This document shows, piece after piece, positions 1-7,406 of a DNA stretch of 64,000 nucleotides. Location of the stretch: assembly GCA_020636545.1 (NCBI GenBank), contig JACJXS010000015.1, positions 1 to 64,000 of the forward strand. Reading direction: 5' to 3'. The notes below the pieces were generated by a model. That model saw only the letters and a program-made list of their open reading frames with translations. It searched no databases and was not told the DNA's origin. Origin of the DNA: Chitinophagales bacterium. GTDB taxonomy: Bacteria; Bacteroidota; Bacteroidia; Chitinophagales; JADIYW01. Each line of letters begins with the position of its first letter. Within the stretch, counting starts at the first letter, position 1. A program made the translations under genes and the position numbers.

Positions 1-158
1 GAGCGAACTTGTTGTAAGTCTTCCCTTTTTAGATATACATTACAATCAAACTCTTCTGAAAGATTCGTATTTAATTGTAATGGAGTTTTGTCGATAATAT
101 TTTGTAAAACAAGGCTAGCTTGTTCTATTCCTTCTGGCGTTGGAGTTGTCTTTTGCAT
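1..158 (-). CDS. ilvA: Threonine dehydratase, N-terminal fragment (runs off the window)
   Basis: This is the first 52 codons of a minus-strand gene that continues beyond base 1. The start ATG is at 158. The translation reads from MQKTTPTPEG to the motif YLKREDLQQVR. In PLP-dependent threonine dehydratases the KREDLQ-x-VRS motif directly precedes the PLP-binding lysine, which would lie just outside the window. The family converts threonine to 2-oxobutyrate and ammonia, the first step of isoleucine synthesis, in the cytoplasm. The ATG follows the stop of the upstream minus-strand gene by 31 bp. Catabolic and biosynthetic forms cannot be told apart because the C-terminal regulatory domain is not visible. 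Confidence 0.82.
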   Translation of the reverse strand, partial: MQKTTPTPEGIEQASLVLQNIIDKTPLQLNTNLSEEFDCNVYLKREDLQQVR

Positions 159-168
159 AATTGAAATG

Positions 169-202
169 CAAAACTAATAAAATGTCTGCTTATTTTATCA
201 AA
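169..202 (-). promoter_or_regulatory. Possible Bacteroidota-type promoter for ilvA
   Basis: Reading the minus strand, TTTG (202-199) and TAGTTTTG (176-169) match the -33 TTTG and -7 TAnnTTTG elements of the Bacteroidota primary sigma factor, with a 22-bp spacer that is slightly long. The -33 element overlaps the 3' end of the upstream gene. The implied start site lies only a few bases before the ilvA ATG, so the message would be nearly leaderless. This is pattern matching only. Confidence 0.35.
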
Positions 203-1251
203 GTACAAGTCATTTTTACAGGTTGATGGTCAGAATAAGAGAAATCATCTGAAATTCCATGTACACTTGTCAATTTTATATTTGGCGATAGAAGGAAGAA
301 ATCTATAATTGTTGTATAAGTTTCATTTCGAACAAAAGGAGCATCTACTTTTCTATTGGTAGGTGTTGTATTGTCATAAGCCCAAGTCCAATTTGAAGGT
401 AGATATTGGTTAGGAATTTCAATTTCTTCGTAATCGCTATTTTTATCTTTAGGTGTATAACCTGGAGGAATTTGATTCCAATCTCCACCAACAACAACAT
501 AGTTGCCAGCTTCATATTCTTGTTGAATATAGTTTTTGAAAAATGCCATTTCTTGCTTTTTTAGTTTGCCACCATCATAAGCAGAATTATGCGTATTAAT
601 GATTACTAAATTTTTTCCATTATCTATTTTAAAAGTTTGCTTCGTAAAACATCTATCTAAGAAAAACAAGCCTTTTGGAAATGAAAAATTTGCAGGAAAT
701 TGGTATCGGATAGGTTCTGTACTCATCTGATAAGGAAAGTAAGTAGCAATTCCACCAACGACACCACCCATTGGATTAAATAATGGAATAGGTATATAAC
801 GTACTTGGTAATTTTTCCCAAAAACAGTATTGAAATCCAATAAATTTTTGATGCCTTCTAGTTGATTCGTTCCCCAACTTCTTCTTGAATCTACATCTAC
901 TTCTTGTAATAAAATAAAATCAGCATCATGCTTCCAATCAAGAATAGTTTCTTTAACGCCAGAGAAATTTTTATTCACTAATTCTCTACTAGAACGAACC
1001 ATTTTTCCACCATCATAAAAGAAATCAGATTCTGCACCTAATCCACAATAACCAATATTCCAAGTATAAAAAGTAAGTGTATCCTTATGTAAAATAGATG
1101 AACTACTTGCGTTGAGTACCTCTGCTTTTGTTTCGGTTTTAGGTTTATAATCAGTAACTAATGCATATAATATGGATAGGATAATATATCCTCCAAATAT
1201 AACTCCTCCAAATAATAAAAGTTTTAAGATGAGCATAATTCTTTTTTTCAT
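190..1251 (-). CDS. Membrane-anchored endonuclease/exonuclease/phosphatase-fold protein
   Basis: A 353-residue protein of the EEP (DNase I-like) superfamily, which hydrolyses phosphodiester or phosphomonoester bonds in nucleic acids, inositol phosphates or sphingolipids. One hydrophobic segment (about residues 5-31) precedes the catalytic fold, so the domain is probably anchored on the outer side of the inner membrane or exported. Superfamily motifs are in order: TWNIGY (N65), LLQEVD (E117, metal ligand), NTHNSA, GGDWNQ and the terminal SDHQPV (D341, H342). I start at the ATG at 1251; a TTG two codons upstream is also open. The substrate cannot be read from the sequence. It lies upstream of ilvA on the same strand and is divergent from the lipase-like gene. 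Confidence 0.75.
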   Translation of the reverse strand: MKKRIMLILKLLLFGGVIFGGYIILSILYALVTDYKPKTETKAEVLNASSSSILHKDTLTFYTWNIGYCGLGAESDFFYDGGKMVRSSRELVNKNFSGVKETILDWKHDADFILLQEVDVDSRRSWGTNQLEGIKNLLDFNTVFGKNYQVRYIPIPLFNPMGGVVGGIATYFPYQMSTEPIRYQFPANFSFPKGLFFLDRCFTKQTFKIDNGKNLVIINTHNSAYDGGKLKKQEMAFFKNYIQQEYEAGNYVVVGGDWNQIPPGYTPKDKNSDYEEIEIPNQYLPSNWTWAYDNTTPTNRKVDAPFVRNETYTTIIDFFLLSPNIKLTSVHGISDDFSYSDHQPVKMTCTLIK

Positions 1252-1304
1252 CAGCAAAAATTATTAGTTTTATGTTTTAAAATTAACAATATTTTTTAAA
1301 GTTT

Positions 1305-2135
1305 ATGAATATTTCAGAATTAAATTGGAAAACTAACGACGGAATTGATATTTATGGTCGTTTATGGAATACTACAAATCAACCTGATTTTGTATTATGT
1401 ATCGTACATGGTATGGGCGAACATATTGGAAGATATGAACATGTAGCTCAGTTTTTTACAGATAATAATATTGCAGTGTTTGGTTATGACCAACGTGGAC
1501 ATGGTAAATCTGGAGGGCCAAGAGGTCATTATAAAAGTTTTGATGATTTCTTAGACGATGTTACGTTATTTTTGAATCAGGTGGATAAAAAATTTCCGGG
1601 GGTAAAGAAAATCATTTATGGACATAGTATGGGTGGGAATGTTGTATCGAATTATTTAATTAGAAGAAATCAAAACTTTGCTGGTGCAATTCTATCATCG
1701 CCTTATTTAGAATTGGCATTTACGCCACCTGCTATTAAAATTACTTTGGGTAAATTAATGAAAAATATTTTGCCAGCATTGAGTTTGCCAAGTGGTTTAG
1801 ATGCATCTGCAATTTCTAGAGATAAATCGGTTGTTGATGCTTATTTGAAAGATAAATTAGTTCACGATAAAGTGTCTGCATTAATGGGAATTGAGATGAT
1901 GGAAACAGGAAAAGAAGCTATTGAAAGAGCAGCAGAAATTAAAATTCCAATTTTGATTTATCATGGAACTTTAGATAGATTAACTTCGCACGATGCAAGT
2001 CAGCGATTTGCTCAAAGATGTGGCAGTAATGCAAGATTTATAAGTTATGAGGGTTTGTATCATGAAACACATAATGAACCTGAAAAAGAATTGGTATTAA
2101 ATAATGTACTCCAGTTTATAAAACAATTAGGATAA
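1305..2135 (+). CDS. Alpha/beta hydrolase, monoacylglycerol-lipase-like
   Basis: A 276-residue serine hydrolase of the Hydrolase_4 (lysophospholipase/monoacylglycerol lipase) type, expected to release fatty acids from monoacylglycerols or lysophospholipids. The HGMGEH oxyanion loop (35-40) is typical of the family, as is YDQRGHGKS (61-69). The nucleophile elbow is GHSMGG with Ser108. The acid is probably Asp224 in GTLDRLTS, and His253 in LYHETHNEP completes the triad. There is no signal peptide, so it should be cytoplasmic. The length is normal for the family. Its stop is 6 bp before the helicase start, suggesting co-transcription, although no functional link is obvious. Confidence 0.83.
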   Translation: MNISELNWKTNDGIDIYGRLWNTTNQPDFVLCIVHGMGEHIGRYEHVAQFFTDNNIAVFGYDQRGHGKSGGPRGHYKSFDDFLDDVTLFLNQVDKKFPGVKKIIYGHSMGGNVVSNYLIRRNQNFAGAILSSPYLELAFTPPAIKITLGKLMKNILPALSLPSGLDASAISRDKSVVDAYLKDKLVHDKVSALMGIEMMETGKEAIERAAEIKIPILIYHGTLDRLTSHDASQRFAQRCGSNARFISYEGLYHETHNEPEKELVLNNVLQFIKQLG

Positions 2136-2141
2136 TGATTT

Positions 2142-5100
2142 ATGCCTAATCGGAATTTTTTAGAGAAATTATTGCAGAAATTAAAAGGCAATGATGCTCG
2201 CTCTATTCATCTAAATGCTTTACCTTCTAATTTAGCGAGAATTGATATTTATGATTTTATGAATATCAATCAGAGCATGCATTTGCAATTTATTCAAGAG
2301 TTGTTGAATAAGCAGAATTTTAAATTTTCTATTACGATAGATAGTAAAGTAGTAGAATCTAAAAATAATGAAGAAAAAAAGATATTAGAGCGTTTAGTAA
2401 AAAAACTGAATCATCTATATTATGAGGATAAAGAAAGTGAGCAAGAACATGGCTATCATTCATTTGGTTTTGGTTATCCTTTATTAATTAAACGAGATAA
2501 AACCAATAAAGATAAAATCATTAAAGCACCAGTTTTTATATGGTATTTAAAAATTGAGCGAGATACGCATAAAAGTAATACTTGGATTATTTCTAGGAAT
2601 GAGGATTTGCCAGTAGTTGTAAATCCTGTTTTATTGTCATATTTGCAAGGAATTGAAAGAATTTCACTAAGTGAATTAAATGAATTTGTTGATGATGATT
2701 TGGTAACAGAACAAGAGTTATTGAATACGGTTGAGTTGATTAGTGAGCGTTTAGGTAATAAGCAAGTTATAGAACCAAAGATTGCAACAGTTTTACCATG
2801 TACGAATAAGGAAGCAATTGAAAACCTCACAAAAGAACAAGCATGGATAAGATTTTCAGGTGTATTTGGTTTGTATAAAACAATCAAACAAAGCATTATA
2901 AATGATGTTGAAACAATAATTCAGAATGATAATATAGCATCATTAGCAAATGCCGAACATAAAGTTCATTATAATGAAATTTTAACGCCTGTAAGTTTAG
3001 ATGCCACTCAAGAGCAAATTTTATATGCATTACAAGAACATCAGAAAATAATTATTCAAGGACCGCCAGGTACAGGGAAAAGTCAAACATTAACTGCAAT
3101 TATTACAAATGCCTTATTGAATAATAATAAAATATTGGTGGTTTGTGAAAAGAAAACTGCATTAGAAGTTTTGCAACAAAATCTCCAGCATTTGGGCTTG
3201 GAACATTTAAGCGTTTTAATTGAAGATGTTTATAAAGATAGGAAAGTCGTTGTTGAAAAAATAAGAAGCTTTATTGATAATAATAATAAGACAGTTGAGC
3301 GATTTCGTTCCAATGAATTTGAACAAGCGAAGCAGGAATTTATTTATTTAAGAGATAAAATCAATCATCAGATTCATCAAAGTCAAATTTCATTTTTTGG
3401 AGATGATAATTTGATTGAGTTAGTGATAAAAACCGAACAGTTAAAAGAAAAATTAGAAGATAAAAACGAAGTTATCCGATTAGGAAATCATATTCAAAAT
3501 AGTTTGTTTGAATTTAATATTGAAGAGTTTAAAGCTTTATTTTTAGCCCTAAAATCAGCAAAAGTATATTTAGATAAATTGCCTGAAAATTTGAGTATTT
3601 TTGAAAAGATTAATCGCTTACGTTTTAATGATAAACTTGAAAATCTTCAAGATTTAGTGCAAAAATATACTGTTGAAGTGGAGACATTGTGGCAATCTAT
3701 TTCTACTTATAAAAACCAATCTTCTTATAATCTGATTAAAGGATTTAAAGCGATTTGGAATAAAATATTAGCTGTTTTTTCATCATCGAAGCAACAATTG
3801 ATTAAAAAACAAAATAGTGATTTGAATGCTTTTCAGACTTTGGTTAATAGTTGGAATATAAAACCATTATTGGACATTACATTAAATCCTCAAATTCCAA
3901 TCGAAAGAATGGAAGAGTGTTTGATAGAGTTGAATAAGATAAATGCAGAATTAAGTATTTTACAAGATAATAAAGCTCAACTACAAGATTTTTATAAATG
4001 GAAAAATTATTGTTTTGCTCAAGATGAAAAGACTAAGTATTTGTTAAATGTAATTGCCCAAAGTAAAATTAATTCACCTTTGGAAGTATTTGAGGTTTGG
4101 TATTATGAGCAAGTAAAACTGAATTTTATAGTAGAACACAAATTGACGGATAAAGATATTGTAGCAATGGAAGCTTTAGAAGAAAGTGATGAAGCTTTGA
4201 AAATTTTGCTTAGTTCAAAAATTAAGAATATTTGGGAAACTAAAAAACAAGAAAGTATCTCAAAACGAGATGAGGCAACTTTGAAATATTTGTATAATCT
4301 AAGAAAAAACAAACAATACGAGAGTAAAAACACACTCAGGAAGATAGTGCAAGAAGATTTAGACTTTTTTACAGATTGTTTTCCTGTTGTTTTTACAAAT
4401 CCAGAAGTTTGTGCTTCTATATTTCCTGCACAACCTTATTTTGATTTAATTATTTTAGATGAAGCCAGTCAGTTAAAAATTGAAGAAACATATACTAGTT
4501 TGTTGCGTGGTAAACAGCATATTATTTCGGGCGATAAACATCAAATGCCACCGAGCAATTTCTTTGGAAATACAGTTTTGTTCTTTAATGAGACAGAAAA
4601 TGAAGAAGATGAAACTTCAGATTTCCTAGCAGAAGCACAATCTTTATTAGAATTTGCAGATGATGCAGGTTACAAAAATCATTATATTGATTTTCATTAT
4701 CGTTCAAAACACCCTGATTTAATTCAATTTTCCAACCATGCATTTTATCAATCTAGGCTAATTCCAATGCCCGCAAAGGAGGATTATTGTGCTATTGAAT
4801 ATTATGATATAAATGGTTTGTATGAAAAGGGCGTTAATCAATCTGAAGCTCAAGCAGTAGTAGATTATTTATTTTCTATAGATATTTCTAAAGAAATTCC
4901 AAGTGTAGGTATTGGTACATTTAATTTGTACCAACGTAATTATATTTCAGATTTGATTTTTAACCGAGCGATGGAAGATGATGTTGCAAATAAACATTTG
5001 GAAGCTCTGCTTACTAAAGGTTTATTTATTAAAAATTTAGAAAATATTCAAGGAGATGAACGAGACATTATTTTATTATCGACTACCTTTGGTAATGATG

Positions 5101-5684
5101 CAGACGGAAAATTTAGACAGTTATTTGGGCCTCTTTCACAAGAAAAAGGCTATAAACTACTCAATGTCTTAGTTACAAGAGCTAAATCGAAGATTGCTAT
5201 TTTTACATCAATACCCAATACATTTATACAACAATATACTACTGAAATATCTACAAAAGGCAATATAGGAAAAGGCATATTATATGCTTATTTGGCGTAT
5301 GCAAAAAGTATATCAGAACAAAATACACAACAGCAACAATTTATTTTAAACCAATTAGGAGAAAGTAAAAAATATCATTCACAGAATAATAAGTTATATG
5401 TAGATTTTGTATATAATGAATTAAAGCCAAGATTTGGAGAAGGCTTAGAAAAATATAATACATTAGGAGGACTTAAGCTAGATTTAATATATAGTAATGA
5501 GGCAAATGCAAAGGTTTGGATATGTTTATTAAATGATATAGTACAGATTCAAATATCTAATTATAGACAAGCCTTACATATCAAAAAGATTCTAAAGGAG
5601 TATGAAATGTCCACAATATTTATTCACATTTTGTGGATTGTTGATAAAAAAGAGTCGATTTTTTATAAAATTCAAGCAATATGA
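2142..5684 (+). CDS. Superfamily 1 (Upf1/DNA2-like) helicase with a possible degenerate nuclease tail
   Basis: An 1180-residue P-loop helicase of the AAA_11/AAA_12 type. A unique N-terminal region (1-280) precedes Walker A GPPGTGKS (307-314). A long insertion of about 400 residues rich in Lys, Glu and Leu follows. Walker B is LDEAS (D773, E774), followed by motif III GDKHQMPP. The second RecA-like domain carries DFHYRSKHP, NIQGDERD and VLVTRAK (motifs IV-VI). The last 100 residues contain GGLKLDLIY followed by a strand-like VWICLL. That arrangement resembles the C-terminal Vsr/PD-(D/E)xK-like domain of related helicases, but the usual second acidic and lysine residues are not evident. The role is probably nucleic-acid unwinding or repair; the substrate is unknown. 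Confidence 0.75.
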   Translation: MPNRNFLEKLLQKLKGNDARSIHLNALPSNLARIDIYDFMNINQSMHLQFIQELLNKQNFKFSITIDSKVVESKNNEEKKILERLVKKLNHLYYEDKESEQEHGYHSFGFGYPLLIKRDKTNKDKIIKAPVFIWYLKIERDTHKSNTWIISRNEDLPVVVNPVLLSYLQGIERISLSELNEFVDDDLVTEQELLNTVELISERLGNKQVIEPKIATVLPCTNKEAIENLTKEQAWIRFSGVFGLYKTIKQSIINDVETIIQNDNIASLANAEHKVHYNEILTPVSLDATQEQILYALQEHQKIIIQGPPGTGKSQTLTAIITNALLNNNKILVVCEKKTALEVLQQNLQHLGLEHLSVLIEDVYKDRKVVVEKIRSFIDNNNKTVERFRSNEFEQAKQEFIYLRDKINHQIHQSQISFFGDDNLIELVIKTEQLKEKLEDKNEVIRLGNHIQNSLFEFNIEEFKALFLALKSAKVYLDKLPENLSIFEKINRLRFNDKLENLQDLVQKYTVEVETLWQSISTYKNQSSYNLIKGFKAIWNKILAVFSSSKQQLIKKQNSDLNAFQTLVNSWNIKPLLDITLNPQIPIERMEECLIELNKINAELSILQDNKAQLQDFYKWKNYCFAQDEKTKYLLNVIAQSKINSPLEVFEVWYYEQVKLNFIVEHKLTDKDIVAMEALEESDEALKILLSSKIKNIWETKKQESISKRDEATLKYLYNLRKNKQYESKNTLRKIVQEDLDFFTDCFPVVFTNPEVCASIFPAQPYFDLIILDEASQLKIEETYTSLLRGKQHIISGDKHQMPPSNFFGNTVLFFNETENEEDETSDFLAEAQSLLEFADDAGYKNHYIDFHYRSKHPDLIQFSNHAFYQSRLIPMPAKEDYCAIEYYDINGLYEKGVNQSEAQAVVDYLFSIDISKEIPSVGIGTFNLYQRNYISDLIFNRAMEDDVANKHLEALLTKGLFIKNLENIQGDERDIILLSTTFGNDADGKFRQLFGPLSQEKGYKLLNVLVTRAKSKIAIFTSIPNTFIQQYTTEISTKGNIGKGILYAYLAYAKSISEQNTQQQQFILNQLGESKKYHSQNNKLYVDFVYNELKPRFGEGLEKYNTLGGLKLDLIYSNEANAKVWICLLNDIVQIQISNYRQALHIKKILKEYEMSTIFIHILWIVDKKESIFYKIQAI

Positions 5685-5715
5685 CTTAATTAAATGTTAA
5701 AATTTGTTTAGAAAA

Positions 5716-5747
5716 GTTGTAAGTATATATATTTTTTAATACATTTG
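5716..5747 (+). promoter_or_regulatory. Bacteroidota-type promoter for the OmpA-family gene
   Basis: GTTG (5716-5719) and TACATTTG (5740-5747) are separated by 20 bp, matching the -33 and -7 elements of the phylum's primary sigma factor. The implied start near 5754 leaves a leader of about 60 nt before the ATG at 5814. This is consistent with a strong, independently transcribed outer-membrane protein gene that ends in its own terminator. Confidence 0.6.
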
Positions 5748-5769
5748 TATTCGAGAATTTATTTTTATA

Positions 5770-5792
5770 TAACTAAAGTTTGATTTTAGTTA
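5770..5792 (+). promoter_or_regulatory. Perfect hairpin in the 5' leader of the OmpA-family gene
   Basis: TAACTAAA (5770-5777) and TTTAGTTA (5785-5792) form an 8-bp perfect stem around a 7-nt loop, between the predicted transcription start and the start codon. It is all A-T paired apart from one G-C pair per arm, so it is weak as a terminator and has no following T-run. It may shield the 5' end of the message; this role is inferred. Confidence 0.4.
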
Positions 5793-5813
5793 AATTTTAT
5801 AAACACAAACAAT

Positions 5814-7238
5814 ATGAAACATCTTAGTAAATTAACCTTAGCTTTGCTCTTGTCGGTTTTAATGTTTTATCCTGCAAAAGCAGAAGAAAAAGCAGAGAAA
5901 GCTGCAAAAGAAAAAACTGAAAAAGTAAAAAAAGAAAAATCTGAAAATGAAGACAAAACTTATAACAAGAGTTTTGGTCGTTGGTCATTGGAAGTAAATG
6001 GTGGATTTAATGCTTTGGTGCCATTGAGAAATACAATAGTAAATCAAACGGCTACTGGAAAATATAGTACATCTAAATTTGGTCCTTTTCACGTTGATTT
6101 AGGTGCAAGATATATGTTTAATCGTTTTGCAGGCTTAAAAACTACGATTGCTTATGACCAAGTTTCTAAAGGTTGGGGTATTAAAGATAGAAAAACAGCA
6201 ATCAATAATGGTAAAATTAAAGATTTTAAAGGACATTACTACGGAATTGATATTGAAGCTGTTGTAAATCTTGGACAAGCAATGCACTTAACTGAAATTG
6301 CTGGAAATAGATTAGGATTATTATTCCATACTGGTATTGGTTATAGAGCTTTTAAATTAGATAATAGCTTAGTCGATCTTTCAGTACCAGGAAGTAATTA
6401 TAATAGTGGTGTAAAAAGAGATAATGTTGTAGGTGTAAAATGGGGAATTACTCCTCAAATTAGATTATTTGACAGAATGGATTTAACAGTAGATTTTAGT
6501 CAAATTTTCTTTGCAAAACAAACTACTCAGTTAAATGGTACTAGAGATAATAGAGGTCCAATTGATGCGGTATTAAATACTTACACAGTAGGTTTAACTT
6601 ACAATATTGGTAAAAAGCCACATATTGACTGGGCTAAGAAAGATTTAGCAACTAAGAAATTTGTTGAAGATATGGTTGGTCAATTGAAACAAGAAGTTGA
6701 ACAAGCTCAAGATGCAACAAATAAGGATATTGCAGACATGAAAACAAAAATTGATGACTTGGCTAAGCAAGTTAATAATGCTGCAACAACTCAAGATATT
6801 GATAATTTAAGAGAAGAGCTTAATAAAACAATTAACGATAAATTAAATACAATCCAAGCTGAGCAAGGCACTCAAAATAAAGAAGCTGCTTTAATGGATT
6901 TCATCAATCAAGGTTTATTAGTGGTTTATTTTGACTTTAATGCGAGAACTCCTCAAGCTAGTTCAGTAGAATTAATTAAACAAGTTGCTGATTACTTAAA
7001 ATCAAATCCAACTGCAAAAGTTAAATTAGTAGGTTATGCTGATGCAGTGGGTGGAAAAGCATACAATAATAAATTAGCACAAGATAGAGCTGATAATGTT
7101 AAAAAATTATTGGTTGAGCAAGGAATTGGTGCAAATTCAATTAGTGCATTCTCTGGTGGTATTGATAATACAGCATCAGTTAATGATGAAGCTGCTAGAA
7201 GCTTAGTAAGAAGAGTTACATTCAATGTGATTAAGTAA
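5814..7238 (+). CDS. OmpA-family outer-membrane protein with C-terminal peptidoglycan-binding domain
   Basis: A 474-residue protein with a signal peptide (cleavage likely after AKA at 23) and a Lys/Glu-rich stretch at the mature N-terminus (24-49). A predicted beta-barrel follows (about 50-270; alternating strands such as FHVDLGARYMF and VGLTYNIGK). A coiled-coil-like linker spans about 275-350. The OmpA/MotB domain (about 365-474) begins VVYFDFNA and carries the NxxLxxxRAxxV helix (NNKLAQDRADNVKKLL), which holds the peptidoglycan-contacting Asp and Arg. It should anchor the outer membrane to the cell wall. It has its own promoter and terminator and so appears monocistronic. The ligand of the barrel, if any, is unknown. 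Confidence 0.85.
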   Translation: MKHLSKLTLALLLSVLMFYPAKAEEKAEKAAKEKTEKVKKEKSENEDKTYNKSFGRWSLEVNGGFNALVPLRNTIVNQTATGKYSTSKFGPFHVDLGARYMFNRFAGLKTTIAYDQVSKGWGIKDRKTAINNGKIKDFKGHYYGIDIEAVVNLGQAMHLTEIAGNRLGLLFHTGIGYRAFKLDNSLVDLSVPGSNYNSGVKRDNVVGVKWGITPQIRLFDRMDLTVDFSQIFFAKQTTQLNGTRDNRGPIDAVLNTYTVGLTYNIGKKPHIDWAKKDLATKKFVEDMVGQLKQEVEQAQDATNKDIADMKTKIDDLAKQVNNAATTQDIDNLREELNKTINDKLNTIQAEQGTQNKEAALMDFINQGLLVVYFDFNARTPQASSVELIKQVADYLKSNPTAKVKLVGYADAVGGKAYNNKLAQDRADNVKKLLVEQGIGANSISAFSGGIDNTASVNDEAARSLVRRVTFNVIK

Positions 7239-7259
7239 TATTGAATTGTTTATATAAGG

Positions 7260-7289
7260 AAGGCTCACAATTTTGTGAGCCTTTTTTTT
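7260..7289 (+). terminator. Rho-independent terminator after the OmpA-family gene
   Basis: AAGGCTCAC (7260-7268) pairs with GTGAGCCTT (7275-7283) around a 6-nt loop, and eight T residues (7282-7289) follow. It lies 21 bp past the stop codon and isolates this gene from the TPR gene downstream. Confidence 0.9.
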
Positions 7290-7406
7290 ATATAAGGATA
7301 GTAATACACAAGACGTGAACAATTTGGTTTAATTATTTTTAAGAATTTAAATTACTTTGTATTTGATTATTATCGTTTAATTTGTTAAAATAAATTCTAT
7401 ACATTC

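Noticed and set aside
2474..2896. 140-codon minus-strand open frame inside the helicase gene
   Set aside because: Antisense to the N-terminal region of an intact helicase; no signal peptide or family motif.
7352..7359. TTACTTTG as a -7 element for the TPR gene
   Set aside because: It departs from TAnnTTTG and the nearest TTTG is 25 bp upstream, outside the usual spacing. A promoter must exist after the terminator, but I cannot place it.
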